Source of the DNA: Microbacterium sp. LWO13-1.2
GTDB taxonomy: Bacteria > Actinomycetota > Actinomycetes > Actinomycetales > Microbacteriaceae
Assembly: GCF_038397725.1 (NCBI RefSeq)
Contig: NZ_CP151634.1
Location: 1,116,001 to 1,180,000 of the forward strand
DNA: 64,000 nt
Reading direction: 5' to 3'
Under the pieces are notes generated by a model that did no database searches, was not told where the DNA came from, and saw only the letters and a list, made by a program, of their open reading frames with translations. A program made the position numbers and the translations under genes. Shown in pieces: positions 27,772 to 37,639 of the stretch (its first letter is position 1; every line of letters begins with the position of its first letter).

Positions 27772-28584
27772 TCAGGCCTCTGCGAAGAACGCCAGCGCCG
27801 TCTCGCGGAACGCCCTCGAGCCCGGGGCGTTGAAGTGGTTCCGGTCCGGGATCTCGAAGAAGCGTCCCTGCGGGGCCGCGGAGGCGAGATTCCGGGAGCC
27901 CTCGATGATGGCGTCCTTCGAGCCGGTGGCGAACAGGATCGGCTGAGGCGGAGCATCCGCCGGATCCGGGTCGATTGTCCGTGACCGCCGCATCCCCTCG
28001 GCCAGAGCGACGAGGGCCTGCAGGTCGTTGCCGGCAACCCGTTCGGTGAGGGCGATGTAGTTCTGCGTCGTGGGATCCTGCACCGGCGTGCCGTCGGCGA
28101 CGAATGCCCGCACCTGGTCGAGATCGAGTCGGGCGAGGGGGATGCCGTCCGGCACACCGCCGAGCACCGCGCGCCCGATCCGCTGCGGCAGATCGCGGAC
28201 CACTTCCCAGCCGACCCGCGCGCCGAGCGAGTAGCCGACGTAGAACGCGTCATCCACGAGGTACGCGTCCATCACCGCCTCGACGTCGGTCGCCAGGGTG
28301 CGGATGGCGTAGTCCGGCGGCAGGTGCGGCTTCTGGCTCAGGCCGTGTCCGCGCTGATCCAGGGCGAGCACGCGGTATCCCGCACGGGTGAGGTCGCGCA
28401 CCCAGCCCGTGAGTACCCAGTTGTCGCGGGCGTTGGACGCGAAGCCGTGCACGGCCACGATCACGGGGGCATCGACATCGCCCCAGGTGTACGTCGCGAG
28501 CCTGATGCCATCAGCCGTGTACACATGCTGCGGCTCCGGCATCGTCGTCAGATCGGAGAGAGGAAGGGCCACGTCATCCATCAT
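27772..28584 (-). CDS. alpha/beta-hydrolase fold protein
   Basis: A 270-residue hydrolase with VIVAVHGFASNARDNW (oxyanion region), LALDQRGHGLSQKP, the nucleophile elbow GYSLGA, and a C-terminal DRNHFNAPGSRAF region that supplies the catalytic histidine. Substrate unknown. Start at the ATG pair 28584/28581 is chosen because the family homology begins shortly after; the frame is open 21 codons further upstream. It follows the DoxX gene on the same strand at 22 bases. Confidence 0.82.
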   Translation of the reverse strand: MMDDVALPLSDLTTMPEPQHVYTADGIRLATYTWGDVDAPVIVAVHGFASNARDNWVLTGWVRDLTRAGYRVLALDQRGHGLSQKPHLPPDYAIRTLATDVEAVMDAYLVDDAFYVGYSLGARVGWEVVRDLPQRIGRAVLGGVPDGIPLARLDLDQVRAFVADGTPVQDPTTQNYIALTERVAGNDLQALVALAEGMRRSRTIDPDPADAPPQPILFATGSKDAIIEGSRNLASAAPQGRFFEIPDRNHFNAPGSRAFRETALAFFAEA

Positions 28585-28606
28585 GGCCCCATCCGGCGGG
28601 TACGGC

Positions 28607-28972
28607 TCAGAGGACGACGAGGAAGCCGAGTACCGCGCTTGCCACACCCAGCAGAGCCAGAACCAGTGCGGGAGCGAAGGGCTCCCTGCGGCGCAGGTGC
28701 ACGACGGTTGCGCCGATCATGATGATCGCGAGGCCGACGCCGGCCAGCGGCGCGAGGATCGGCGCGACACCGGTGAGCAGAGGCAGGATCAGTCCGAGCG
28801 CTCCGACGACCTCGAGCGCCGCGATCGCCTTGACGGCGCCGACGGAGAAGTCCTCGGTCCATGCCATGCCTCGTGCGGCAAGTGTCTCCTTCGGCGTGAT
28901 CAGCTTCATGGCGCCGCCGCCGAGCATCGCGAGGGCGAGCAGTCCGTTGACGATCCACAGGGCGATGAGCAT
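28607..28972 (-). CDS. DoxX-like small membrane protein
   Basis: 121 residues, four transmembrane helices, with the DoxX-type motif GGAMKLITPKE near the N-terminus and a conserved Ala/Gly-rich second half. AGGAGA lies four bases before the ATG. It faces an HxlR regulator across a 61-base gap with a perfect operator palindrome, so its expression is likely controlled by that regulator, as is common for DoxX/HxlR pairs responding to thiol or electrophile stress (family-based inference). Confidence 0.82.
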   Translation of the reverse strand: MLIALWIVNGLLALAMLGGGAMKLITPKETLAARGMAWTEDFSVGAVKAIAALEVVGALGLILPLLTGVAPILAPLAGVGLAIIMIGATVVHLRRREPFAPALVLALLGVASAVLGFLVVL

Positions 28973-28998
28973 GATTCTCCTAGGTTCCTTCTTGTGCG

Positions 28999-29019
28999 CT
29001 TGTTACGATCAGTAACAAG
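28999..29019. promoter_or_regulatory. operator palindrome between doxX and hxlR
   Basis: CTTGTTAC-GATCA-GTAACAAG, 8-base perfect arms, central between the divergent genes. Candidate HxlR dimer site. Confidence 0.7.
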
Positions 29020-29033
29020 AATGGAGCACAGTC

Positions 29034-29477
29034 ATGACCGATACAAAAGGCACATCGGTGTCACTGACGCACATGGATGAGAGCGCCCTCGCGGGATTCC
29101 CCGGCTACGAGAGCTCGTGCTCGGTGGATGAAGATGCCGGACGCGCCATCCGCGAGGTGCTCGATCGGGTCGGCGACAAGTGGTCGCTGCTGCTCATCGC
29201 GACCCTGCAGGGTGATCGGCTTCGTTTCAGTGAACTGCTGCGGCACATCCCCGGGATCTCGCAGCGGATGCTGACGCTCACGCTTCGCCAGCTCGAACGC
29301 GACGGGCTGATCACCCGCACCACTCACGCCGAAGTGCCGCCACGGGTCGAGTACGAATTGACCGAACTCGGCGGCACGCTGATCCTGATCGCTCGGACCA
29401 TCGGCGACTGGGCCATGGAGAACCACCCGGCCATCGAGAAGTCCCGTGCGCGGTACGACGCGAGGAAGAATCGATGA
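29034..29477 (+). CDS. HxlR-family transcriptional regulator
   Basis: A 147-residue winged-helix protein. It has an N-terminal cysteine (YESSCSVDE) of the kind used for redox sensing in this family, then IREVLDRVGDKWSLLLIATL, FSELLRHIPGISQRMLTLTLRQL, and the wing TTHAEVPPRVEYELTELG. Divergent from the DoxX gene across the operator at 28999-29019; local control of that gene and autoregulation are inferred. Confidence 0.9.
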   Translation: MTDTKGTSVSLTHMDESALAGFPGYESSCSVDEDAGRAIREVLDRVGDKWSLLLIATLQGDRLRFSELLRHIPGISQRMLTLTLRQLERDGLITRTTHAEVPPRVEYELTELGGTLILIARTIGDWAMENHPAIEKSRARYDARKNR

Positions 29478-29518
29478 CGTCGACCTCGATCATCCCGGCT
29501 ATGACTGAGGTCAGCGCG

Positions 29519-30568
29519 TCAGTCGGCCTTCTTCCCTCCGGCCTCGAGGACGTCGCCGGCCGGAAGCTCCTGATGTCCACCGAACTGCTGTCGCATCGCG
29601 GAGAGCACCTGGTTGGCGAAGCGGTCCTCATCGCGTGATGCGAAGCGCTCGAAGAGCGACGCGGCGAGTACCGGCACGGGCACGCCGATGTCGACGGCGG
29701 CCTTGACGGTCCACCGGCCCTCGCCGGAATCGGAGACGCGGCCGGCGAGTCCGTCCAGGGTGGGGTTCGCATGCAGCGCGGCCGCCGTGAGATCGAGCAG
29801 CCAGGAGGAGATGACCGAACCGCGTCGCCACAGTTCCGACACCTTCGCGGTGTCGATGTCGAACTGGTAGAACTCCGGCTCCTCCAGCGGCGCCACCTCG
29901 GCGGAGTGCTCCGCCTCGCGGATGCCGGCATCCGCGTTCTCCAGAATGTTGAGTCCCTCCGCGAACGCGGCCATGATGCCGTACTCGATGCCGTTGTGCA
30001 CCATCTTCACGAAGTGCCCCGCGCCGGCAGGTCCGCAGTGCAGGTATCCACGCTCTTCGGGGGCGAGCTCTCCGTCGCGGCCGGGTGTGCGGGGGATCTC
30101 TCCCGATCCGGGGGCGATCGTCTGCAGGAGCGGGTCGATCGTCGCGACGGCTGCGTCCGGACCGCCGACCATGAGGCAGTAGCCCCGTTCGAGACCGAAG
30201 ACGCCGCCGCTGGTTCCGACGTCGACGTAGTCGATGCCGCGCTCCCGCAGCGCCGCCGCCCGACGGACATCGTCACGGTAGTTGGAGTTGCCGCCGTCGA
30301 TGAGGATGTCACCGGGGTCGAGGAGCGCGGCGAGTTCGTCGACGACCCCGCCGGTGAATCCCGCCGGGATCATCAGCCAGATCGCGCGGGGTGCGGTCAT
30401 CGAGGCGACGAGGTCGGCCAGGCTCGTGGCACCGGTCGCCCCGTCGGCGACGAGGGCCGCGACCGATTCGGGATTGACGTCGTAGGCGACGCAGTCGTGG
30501 CCATCGCGCATGATGCGCCGCGCGATGTTGGCGCCCATTCGGCCGAGGCCGACCATTCCGAGTTGCAT
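29519..30568 (-). CDS. gnd: 6-phosphogluconate dehydrogenase, decarboxylating (short form)
   Basis: Oxidises 6-phosphogluconate to ribulose 5-phosphate and CO2. At 349 residues it belongs to the short class rather than the ~470-residue class. Visible are MVGLGRMGANIARRI (dinucleotide fold), LIDGGNSNYRDDVRR, VDVGTSGGVFGLERGYCLMVGG, and GAGHFVKMVHNGIEYGIM with the catalytic lysine. GAAGGAGCAGGC precedes the ATG, 15 bases after gntK. Last gene of the gluconate operon, completing uptake, phosphorylation and oxidation. Confidence 0.93.
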   Translation of the reverse strand: MQLGMVGLGRMGANIARRIMRDGHDCVAYDVNPESVAALVADGATGATSLADLVASMTAPRAIWLMIPAGFTGGVVDELAALLDPGDILIDGGNSNYRDDVRRAAALRERGIDYVDVGTSGGVFGLERGYCLMVGGPDAAVATIDPLLQTIAPGSGEIPRTPGRDGELAPEERGYLHCGPAGAGHFVKMVHNGIEYGIMAAFAEGLNILENADAGIREAEHSAEVAPLEEPEFYQFDIDTAKVSELWRRGSVISSWLLDLTAAALHANPTLDGLAGRVSDSGEGRWTVKAAVDIGVPVPVLAASLFERFASRDEDRFANQVLSAMRQQFGGHQELPAGDVLEAGGKKAD

Positions 30569-30583
30569 GCCTGCTCCTTCGTC

Positions 30584-31171
30584 TCAGTCGGCCAGCAGGC
30601 CGTCCTCGTTGTATTCGGGTGCCGGGAGCGCCTCGAGGCGCAGCCGGCGCATGATCTCTTTGACTTCGTCCTTCGGCCCGCGGCCGAGCTGGATGACGAC
30701 ACCATTCTCGTCCTCTTCCAGTGGCTCCAACGTCGCGAACTGAGAGCCGAGCAGATTCTGAGGCATGAAGTGGTCGAGCCGGTTGCTCAGCCTGGTCGCG
30801 ATCGCTTCGCGCGTGCCGTCCAGATGCACGAACGCCACACCGGGTCCGCTCAGCCGGTCGCGGTAGACGCGGCGCAGCGCGGAGCAGGTGATGATGGCCG
30901 GGGTGCCCGATGCGGTGTGCAGGTGGATCCAGGCGGCGATCTTGTCGAGCCAGGGCCACCGATCCTCATCGGTGAGCGGCACACCTGACGCCATCTTGGC
31001 GACGTTCTCCGCAGGGTGAAGATCGTCACCCTCCTCGAGGTCCCAGCCGAGGCGGCCGGCGAGCATGCCGGCGACGGTGGACTTGCCTGAGCCGGAGACG
31101 CCCATCACCACCAGCACGATCGGCGGGTCGGGCCTGACGGCGGTCTCAGATGCGGATTCGTTCGTCGTCAT
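30584..31171 (-). CDS. gntK: gluconokinase
   Basis: Phosphorylates D-gluconate to 6-phosphogluconate. The 195-residue P-loop kinase has Walker A GVSGSGKST (24-32), EGDDLHPAENVAKMASG, LTDEDRWPWL, CSALRRVYRDRL, and the DHFMP motif near residue 135, all GntK signatures. Start at 31171 lies two bases after the gntT stop. Coupled between the permease and gnd. Confidence 0.95.
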   Translation of the reverse strand: MTTNESASETAVRPDPPIVLVVMGVSGSGKSTVAGMLAGRLGWDLEEGDDLHPAENVAKMASGVPLTDEDRWPWLDKIAAWIHLHTASGTPAIITCSALRRVYRDRLSGPGVAFVHLDGTREAIATRLSNRLDHFMPQNLLGSQFATLEPLEEDENGVVIQLGRGPKDEVKEIMRRLRLEALPAPEYNEDGLLAD

Positions 31172-31173
31172 GA

Positions 31174-32577
31174 TCACACCACCAGGTCGAGAAGGAGCAC
31201 GCCGGCCAGGCCGACGACCGAGATGAGGCACTCCAGCACCGTCCAGGTCTTGAACGTCTGGGGGAGGCTCGTGCCGAGATACTGCTTGACGAGCCAGAAT
31301 CCGGCGTCGTTCACGTGCGAGAGGAACACCGATCCCGAGCCGATCGCGAGCACGAGGAGCGCGACCTCAGGGCTGGGAAGCGTCGCGGCGACCGGCGTCA
31401 TCAGTCCTGCCGCCGTGATGGTGGCGATGGTGGCGGAACCGGTCGCGATCCGGACCAGCACTGCGACGAGCCAGCCGAGCAGCAGCACCGAGATGCCGCT
31501 CTCGAGGACGGCCCGGGTGATGACCTCGCCGATCCCGGTGTCGATCAGCACCTGCTTGAAAGCGCCGCCGGCTCCCACGATGAGCAGGATCGCCGCGATG
31601 GGCGGGAGGCTGCTCTCGAGCGAGTGCGCGACCGACGTGCGGTTCATCTTGCCACCGGCGCCCAGCACGAAGATTCCGAAGACGAGAGTGATGAGCAGCG
31701 CGATCGTGGGTGTTCCGATGAAGTCGATGAAGCCCTTCCACGCGTCGGTGGAGTCGGGTGCGAAGACTGCTGAGAGCGCTTTGGCCATCATCAGCACGAC
31801 GGGGAGGAGGATGCTGGCGAGTGCCGCGATGAACGAGGGGCGCGGACGCCGGGTGACGTCTTCACCCTGATCTTCGGCGGTGACGAACATGTCCGGCACC
31901 GGCACCGGGGCCCACTTCGCGGCGAACCCGCTGAACAGCGGGCCGGCGACGATGATGGTCGGGATGGCGATGATCACGCCGAACGCGAGGGTGAGTCCGA
32001 GGTTCGCCCCGAGGGCGTCGATCGCGATGAGGGGACCCGGATGCGGCGGTACCAGGCCGTGCATCGCGGAGAGTCCGGCGAGAGTGGGGATCGCGATCTT
32101 CATGAGTGCGACGCCGGAACGGCGGGCGACGAGGATGATCACCGGGATCAGGAGGACGAGCCCGATCTCGAAGAACATCGGCAGGCCGATCACAGCGCCG
32201 ACGACACCCATCGTCCATGGAAGCGCGCGGGGGCTCGAACGCGCGACCAGGGTGTCGACGACACGATCCGCACCGCCGGAGTCGGCGAGCAGCTTGCCGA
32301 ACATCGCGCCGAGGGCGATGAGGACGCCGACCCCGCCCATCGTCGAGCCGAAGCCGGTCGCGAAGCTGGTCAGGGCCTGGTCGGTCGCCATTCCGGCACC
32401 GATGCCGACGCCGAGTGCGCCGACCGTCAGGGCGAGGAACGGATTCACCTTCAGCCAGGTGATCAGCACGATGATGACGGTGAAGCCGATGAGCGCGGCC
32501 GTGATCAGCTGCGCATCTGAGCCGACGGGGACGATCGGTGCAGGATCGGCCATCGGCAGAAGTGACAAGGGAACCAT
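31174..32577 (-). CDS. gntT: gluconate:H+ symporter, GntP family
   Basis: Membrane permease (467 residues, about 12-14 helices) of the GntP family. Conserved stretches include GFGSTMGGVGVLIALGAMFG, LSAMHGLVPPHPGPL, and GSGSVFLSHVNDAGFWLVKQ near the C-terminus. The ATG at 32577 has GGAGAGG seven bases upstream and is preferred over one five codons earlier. It heads the operon gntT-gntK-gnd, divergent from a GntR regulator. The context fixes gluconate as the likely substrate. Confidence 0.93.
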   Translation of the reverse strand: MVPLSLLPMADPAPIVPVGSDAQLITAALIGFTVIIVLITWLKVNPFLALTVGALGVGIGAGMATDQALTSFATGFGSTMGGVGVLIALGAMFGKLLADSGGADRVVDTLVARSSPRALPWTMGVVGAVIGLPMFFEIGLVLLIPVIILVARRSGVALMKIAIPTLAGLSAMHGLVPPHPGPLIAIDALGANLGLTLAFGVIIAIPTIIVAGPLFSGFAAKWAPVPVPDMFVTAEDQGEDVTRRPRPSFIAALASILLPVVLMMAKALSAVFAPDSTDAWKGFIDFIGTPTIALLITLVFGIFVLGAGGKMNRTSVAHSLESSLPPIAAILLIVGAGGAFKQVLIDTGIGEVITRAVLESGISVLLLGWLVAVLVRIATGSATIATITAAGLMTPVAATLPSPEVALLVLAIGSGSVFLSHVNDAGFWLVKQYLGTSLPQTFKTWTVLECLISVVGLAGVLLLDLVV

Positions 32578-32642
32578 AGTGTTCCTCTCCATTGAGGGAT
32601 GTGCAGCGAGAGCGACTGCGCTTCTGTCAGATATTTGAAGCC

Positions 32643-32671
32643 ACGATAGCCAAATAGTAGGACTATTGCAA
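32643..32671 (-). promoter_or_regulatory. gntT promoter with GntR operator in the spacer
   Basis: On the minus strand TTGCAA (32671-32666), 17-base spacer, TATCGT (32648-32643). The inverted repeat AATAGT-AGG-ACTATT (32653-32667) fills the spacer and contains TAGTNNNACTA, the layout of FadR-subfamily operators. Confidence 0.7.
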
Positions 32672-32684
32672 GGATCGGTCTAAA

Positions 32685-32697
32685 ATAACGTGGTTAT
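32685..32697. promoter_or_regulatory. second inverted repeat between gntT and gntR
   Basis: ATAAC-GTG-GTTAT, perfect 5-base arms, 18 bases from the first operator toward gntR. Candidate second site for autoregulation. Confidence 0.5.
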
Positions 32698-32745
32698 CGA
32701 TCGATCAGCTGGGGAAAGATCGGTCTCGTCCCGTACCCTGGCGGC

Positions 32746-33456
32746 ATGGGCCAGACTCCGCTGCACGACGTGATCGTAGAGCGCTGGGGTGCCGACATCG
32801 GCGCGGCGCGGCGCCCCGCAGGCAGCCGCATCGTCATGGACCAGGCCGTGCTCGAGTTCGGGGCCTCCCGGAGTGCGATCCGCGAGGCGGTGCGCGTGCT
32901 CGAATCGCTGGGCATGGTGGAGTCCCGTCAGCGCGTGGGCATCACCGTGCTCTCGCCCGACTCGTGGAGTCCTTATGACTCGCGCGTGCTGCGCTGGCGC
33001 CTGGACGGGCCCGATCGCGTCGAATTGCTGCGCAGTCTCAGCGAACTGCGCGGTGCCGTCGAGCCCGTGGCTGCGCGACTCGCGGCCGAGCGCGCCACTC
33101 CGGAGCAGTGCGGCGCGCTCGCCGCGGCAGTGATCGGAATGGCCTCGACCGCGCGTGCGGCCAACGCCGACGACTACCTCCGCCACGACATCGACTTCCA
33201 TACCGTGATGCTGCAGGCATCCGGCAACGTGATGCTCGCCAGCCTCGGGTCTATCGTCATCGCGGTACTCGAAGGGCGTACGCATCACGCGCTGATGCCG
33301 TCCGTCGCCGAGGCGGCGGCCCTCCAGCTGCATGCGGATGTCGCTGCTGCCGTGCAGTCCGGGGATGCGGCGGGGGCAGAGCGGGCGATGCAGGCGATCG
33401 TCGCCGAGTCGACAGAGGCCATGGTCGAGATGGCGGTCTCCTCACCGGAGAGCTGA
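32746..33456 (+). CDS. GntR/FadR-subfamily regulator, probable gluconate repressor
   Basis: A 236-residue regulator with an N-terminal winged helix (MDQAVLEFGASRSAIREAVRVLESLGMVES at about 29-58) and an all-helical FCD ligand-binding domain with DIDFHTVMLQASGN and HHALMP segments carrying the metal-binding histidines. It appears leaderless: TACCCT (32734-32739) ends six bases before the ATG and no ribosome site is seen. Divergent from gntT-gntK-gnd across two inverted repeats, so it is inferred to repress that operon until gluconate or 6-phosphogluconate binds. Confidence 0.9.
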   Translation: MGQTPLHDVIVERWGADIGAARRPAGSRIVMDQAVLEFGASRSAIREAVRVLESLGMVESRQRVGITVLSPDSWSPYDSRVLRWRLDGPDRVELLRSLSELRGAVEPVAARLAAERATPEQCGALAAAVIGMASTARAANADDYLRHDIDFHTVMLQASGNVMLASLGSIVIAVLEGRTHHALMPSVAEAAALQLHADVAAAVQSGDAAGAERAMQAIVAESTEAMVEMAVSSPES

Positions 33457-33498
33457 CCGGCGGCGCGGAGCGGCTCGAAGTCCCGGCCTGAACGCCGA

Positions 33499-33531
33499 GA
33501 ACGCCGGGGGATGTGGATCCCACCGGCGTTC
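33499..33531. terminator. hairpin between convergent gntR and katA
   Basis: GAACGCCGG and CCGGCGTTC arms around a 15-base loop that can pair further (GGG/CCC). It suits termination on both strands. Confidence 0.65.
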
Positions 33532-33546
33532 CCGATCTCGCGAAGG

Positions 33547-34998
33547 TCAGACCCGCGTGCGCAGTTCCTCGCCGAGCGATGCGTCCACGCTCGTCCAGTA
33601 CTGGAAGAAGCGCTCACGGATCTCGGGGATCGTGATCGACCGGCCCTGACCGGTGAGCGTCTCGATGAAGCGAGCGCGCTGCTCGTCATCGAAGACCACG
33701 CGGTACAGCGTTCCCGCCTGCCCGAAGTCGTCGTCGTCCAGGTGCAGAGTCGCGGCCGAGCGGATCAGCTCGCCGTCCGATTCCCAGCTGGCTTCGACTC
33801 CGGCGGCGGGGTCGGCGACCGGGCCGCCGGCCGCGCCGAACGAGTTCGGCGTGTAGACCCGGTGCTCGGGCCCGTTGAACTTGTACTGCATCTGGCCCTC
33901 GTGCATGTAGTTGCGCACTTCGGCCGCATGCGGCTGGTTGACCGGCAGCTGGTTGTAGTTCGCGCCGATGCGGTAGCGCTGCGCATCGGCATAGGCGAAG
34001 ACGCGCGCCATCAGCATCTTGTCCGGCGAGATGCCGGTGCCGGGAACCTGGTTGCCGGGGGAGAAGGCGGCCTGCTCGATCTCGGCGAAGAAGTTCTGCG
34101 GGTTGCGGTCCAGCGTGAACGTGCCGACCTTGATGCGCGGGTAGTCCTTCTTCGACCAGGTCTTGGTGAGGTCGAACGGGTTGAACCGGTACTCCTTGGC
34201 CTCCTCGTAGGGCATGACCTGCACGAAGACATCCCAGGACGGGTGCTCGCCACGATCGATCGCGTCGAACAGGTCGCGACGGTAGAAGTCGGCATCCGAG
34301 CCCGCGAGCTGCTGCGCCTCGTCGGCCCCCATGCTCTCCACGCCCTGGTGGGAGAGGAAGTGGTACTGCACCCAGAACCGCTCGCCCTCGGCGTTCACCC
34401 ACTGGTAGGTGTGCGAGCCGTAGCCGTTCATGTGGCGCCAGCTGCGGGGGAGGCCCCGGTCGCCCATCAAGTAGGTGACCTGGTGCGCGGTCTCCGGCGA
34501 CAGGGTCCAGAAGTCCCACTGCATGTCGGAGTTGCGCAGCCCGGAGTCGCCGAGGCGCTTCTGCGAGTGGATGAAGTCGGGGAACTTCATCGCATCGCGC
34601 AGGAAGAACGTCGGGGTGTTGTTGCCGACGATGTCGAGGTTGCCCTCCGGCGTGTAGAACCGCAGCGCGAAGCCGCGCACGTCGCGCCAGGTGTCGGGGG
34701 AGCCCTGTTCGCCGGCGACCGACGAGAAGCGCAGCAGCGTCTCGCTCACCGCTCCGGGCTGGAAGGCTGCGGCGCGGGTGTACGCCGAGACGTCCTCCGT
34801 GACGGTGAACGTGCCGAAGGCGCCGCCGCCCTTGGCGTGCGGGTTGCGCTCCGGCACCCGCTCGCGGTTGAACGAGGCGAGCTTCTCGACGAGGTAGCGG
34901 TCGTGCAGGACGGTGGGGCCGTCGGCCCCGACGGTCAGCGAGTGTGCGTCGCTGGCGACCGGGGTTCCGGTCTGGGTGGTCGTGGACGGGTCGGTCAT
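33547..34998 (-). CDS. katA: monofunctional heme catalase
   Basis: Dismutates H2O2 to water and oxygen. The 483-residue length fits small-subunit clade-3 catalases. Catalytic His54 lies in [11 protein letters not shown], distal Asn127 in [12 protein letters not shown], and the heme-ligand tyrosine in [12 protein letters not shown]. The ATG at 34998 is preceded by GAAGGAG; the frame stays open 80 codons upstream into the Fur gene's antisense-like sequence and is rejected there. It lies 67 bases after a Fur-family gene on the same strand, the arrangement expected for a peroxide-responsive regulator-catalase pair. Confidence 0.95.
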   Translation of the reverse strand: MTDPSTTTQTGTPVASDAHSLTVGADGPTVLHDRYLVEKLASFNRERVPERNPHAKGGGAFGTFTVTEDVSAYTRAAAFQPGAVSETLLRFSSVAGEQGSPDTWRDVRGFALRFYTPEGNLDIVGNNTPTFFLRDAMKFPDFIHSQKRLGDSGLRNSDMQWDFWTLSPETAHQVTYLMGDRGLPRSWRHMNGYGSHTYQWVNAEGERFWVQYHFLSHQGVESMGADEAQQLAGSDADFYRRDLFDAIDRGEHPSWDVFVQVMPYEEAKEYRFNPFDLTKTWSKKDYPRIKVGTFTLDRNPQNFFAEIEQAAFSPGNQVPGTGISPDKMLMARVFAYADAQRYRIGANYNQLPVNQPHAAEVRNYMHEGQMQYKFNGPEHRVYTPNSFGAAGGPVADPAAGVEASWESDGELIRSAATLHLDDDDFGQAGTLYRVVFDDEQRARFIETLTGQGRSITIPEIRERFFQYWTSVDASLGEELRTRV

Positions 34999-35065
34999 AT
35001 TCTTCTCCTTCTGCGCGCGAGCGCGACGAACAGCCATGTCAGCAGACACAGATGAACGGGGGATG

Positions 35066-35488
35066 CTACTGCGCGGCGTTCTGGCAACTGGGGCAGACGC
35101 CCCAGAAGGTGACTTCGGCTGTCTGGACGGTGAACCCCGCCGCAGAGGACGGGGTGAGGCACGGCGCTTCGCCGATGACGCAGTCCACATCGGCGACCGC
35201 ACCGCATTCGGTGCAGACGACGTGGTGGTGGTTGTCATCGATGCGCCGCTCGTAGAGCGCTGCGGACCCTGCCGGTTCGATCCGACGGAGCAGGCCCGCC
35301 GTCGTCAGGTCCGCGAGGATGTTGTGCACCGACTGGATCGACGTGGTCGGAAGCACGTCGGACACGGTGCGGTAGACCCGCTCCGCATCCGTGTGAGCCA
35401 TGGAATCCAAAGCTTCCAGAACCGCGATGCGGCCCGCAGTCGCCCTCAGCCCGACGCTGCGCAACGCCGTGTCGAGATCGGTTTCCAT
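35066..35488 (-). CDS. Fur-family metalloregulator, PerR/FurA-like
   Basis: A 140-residue Fur protein with winged-helix [17 protein letters not shown], the [18 protein letters not shown] recognition region, the [10 protein letters not shown] metal/dimerisation motif and a C-terminal VCPSC zinc pair. Leaderless start: TAGCGT (35500-35495) ends six bases before the ATG. The AT-rich element TTTTGAATTGCTAAAA (35510-35525) overlaps the predicted -35 and spacer and resembles FurA-type boxes, suggesting autorepression. The catalase gene directly downstream points to peroxide sensing, as for FurA-KatG or CatR-CatA pairs of actinobacteria. Confidence 0.9.
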   Translation of the reverse strand: METDLDTALRSVGLRATAGRIAVLEALDSMAHTDAERVYRTVSDVLPTTSIQSVHNILADLTTAGLLRRIEPAGSAALYERRIDDNHHHVVCTECGAVADVDCVIGEAPCLTPSSAAGFTVQTAEVTFWGVCPSCQNAAQ

Positions 35489-35494
35489 GCCTTC

Positions 35495-35525
35495 ACGCTA
35501 CACGAGTTGTTTTGAATTGCTAAAA
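35495..35525 (-). promoter_or_regulatory. fur-katA leaderless promoter with Fur-box-like element
   Basis: TAGCGT -10 at 35500-35495 and TTTTGAATTGCTAAAA at 35510-35525, an AT-rich island in very GC-rich surroundings. Confidence 0.6.
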
Positions 35526-35549
35526 ATACCAGGCGAGCCGCGAGTCTGA

Positions 35550-36464
35550 TCAGACGAACCGGACGGTCTGCTGCAGGCGGGTGCGGACGTCGAACAGCTC
35601 GTTGCCGCCGATCGCCCGTGCCCCCGGTACGCCCTGGCGCAGCACCATCGCCAGTGCGCTGCGGCGAACGACGACCACCGGGACACCGCGGATGCTTCCC
35701 AGTGGCGTGACCGCGAGTGCGAGGTCGTCATCGGGCAGCACGATGATCGCACCGCCGAAGCGCACCTTGGCCGCGCGCGACAAGGATCGCATGCGGGCGA
35801 GCAGCGTGGTGACCGGCGCGCGATGCCCGAGGCTGGGGCCGGTGATCTCGCCCCTGCGGAATCCGACGACGCCGCCGAAGTCCTCCGACATCACGCCGTA
35901 CAAGCCTGAGGGGCTCAGCACGACGTGGTCGAGCTTGTCCTCGGGATCCGTGCCGACGGCGACGTCGTGCCACACGGTGAAGCCCATGCCGAGGTCGGCG
36001 ACCGTGCGTGCGGTCGTCTCTTCGGCAAGGGCGTCGGCCAGCAGGCGGCGCAGTTCGCGTGGCGCCTGCCGTACGAGTGCCGGGTCGTACGGGTCGGGAA
36101 CCTCGACGCCGTGACCGGCCCATTCCCGGATGAGCAGCAGGTAGCGCTCCCGGCGCCATCCGCCCGGATGACCGTACGATCGGGCTCTCGGGCGCGTATC
36201 CGTCCGAGCGGCCGGCGGGCGCCATCCGCTCCACTCGCTCTGCGCGGCGAATCCGTGACCGCGGTCGTACGCGGCTCGTCCCTCCGGGGTGCCGACGAGC
36301 TCCCAGGCGTACTGCACCTGAATGAACACCGCCGCATCGCCGCCGGTGTCCGGATGCGTCTGACGCATCCGGAGTCGGTATGCGCGCCGCAACTCGTCGT
36401 GGTCGACCGTGGGCGCGACGCCGAGTACCTCGTACGCCGAGGCGGAGAGCGGACTGTCGAACAT
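35550..36464 (-). CDS. J-domain protein with a C-terminal NERD-like domain
   Basis: 304 residues. The N-terminal ~65 residues are a DnaJ domain (YEVLGVAPTVDHDELRRAYR, HPD at 37-39), able to stimulate an Hsp70 ATPase. After a basic Pro/Arg-rich linker, residues ~150-300 include a segment, DPEDKLDHVVLSPSGLYGVM, reminiscent of the NERD nuclease-related domain, followed by predicted beta strands. No zinc-finger or classical DnaJ C-terminal domain is present, so it is not the housekeeping DnaJ. GGAGGGAGAG precedes the ATG. The NERD likeness is a visual impression only. The frame extends hundreds of codons upstream as an artefact of high GC. Confidence 0.75.
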   Translation of the reverse strand: MFDSPLSASAYEVLGVAPTVDHDELRRAYRLRMRQTHPDTGGDAAVFIQVQYAWELVGTPEGRAAYDRGHGFAAQSEWSGWRPPAARTDTRPRARSYGHPGGWRRERYLLLIREWAGHGVEVPDPYDPALVRQAPRELRRLLADALAEETTARTVADLGMGFTVWHDVAVGTDPEDKLDHVVLSPSGLYGVMSEDFGGVVGFRRGEITGPSLGHRAPVTTLLARMRSLSRAAKVRFGGAIIVLPDDDLALAVTPLGSIRGVPVVVVRRSALAMVLRQGVPGARAIGGNELFDVRTRLQQTVRFV

Positions 36465-36536
36465 CGCTCTCCCTCCGACCGCGGCATCCAGGATATCCCG
36501 GCTGCTTGTCGGGCCTGTCTCAGGAGGCGCGAGAAG

Positions 36537-36560
36537 GGCCGGCGGGCCTCCGGCCCGGCC
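36537..36560. terminator. GC-rich hairpin after the aldo/keto reductase gene
   Basis: GGGCCGGCGGGCC, TCC loop, GGCCCGGCC: an imperfect but very GC-rich stem 9 bases beyond the stop of the minus-strand aldo/keto reductase. Confidence 0.45.
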
Positions 36561-36568
36561 GATGACCG

Positions 36569-37594
<1,026 letters not shown>

Positions 37595-37639
37595 CTACGC
37601 CCGGTCCGTACCGACGCGGGAGGGTCCGCTGGTACCCCT

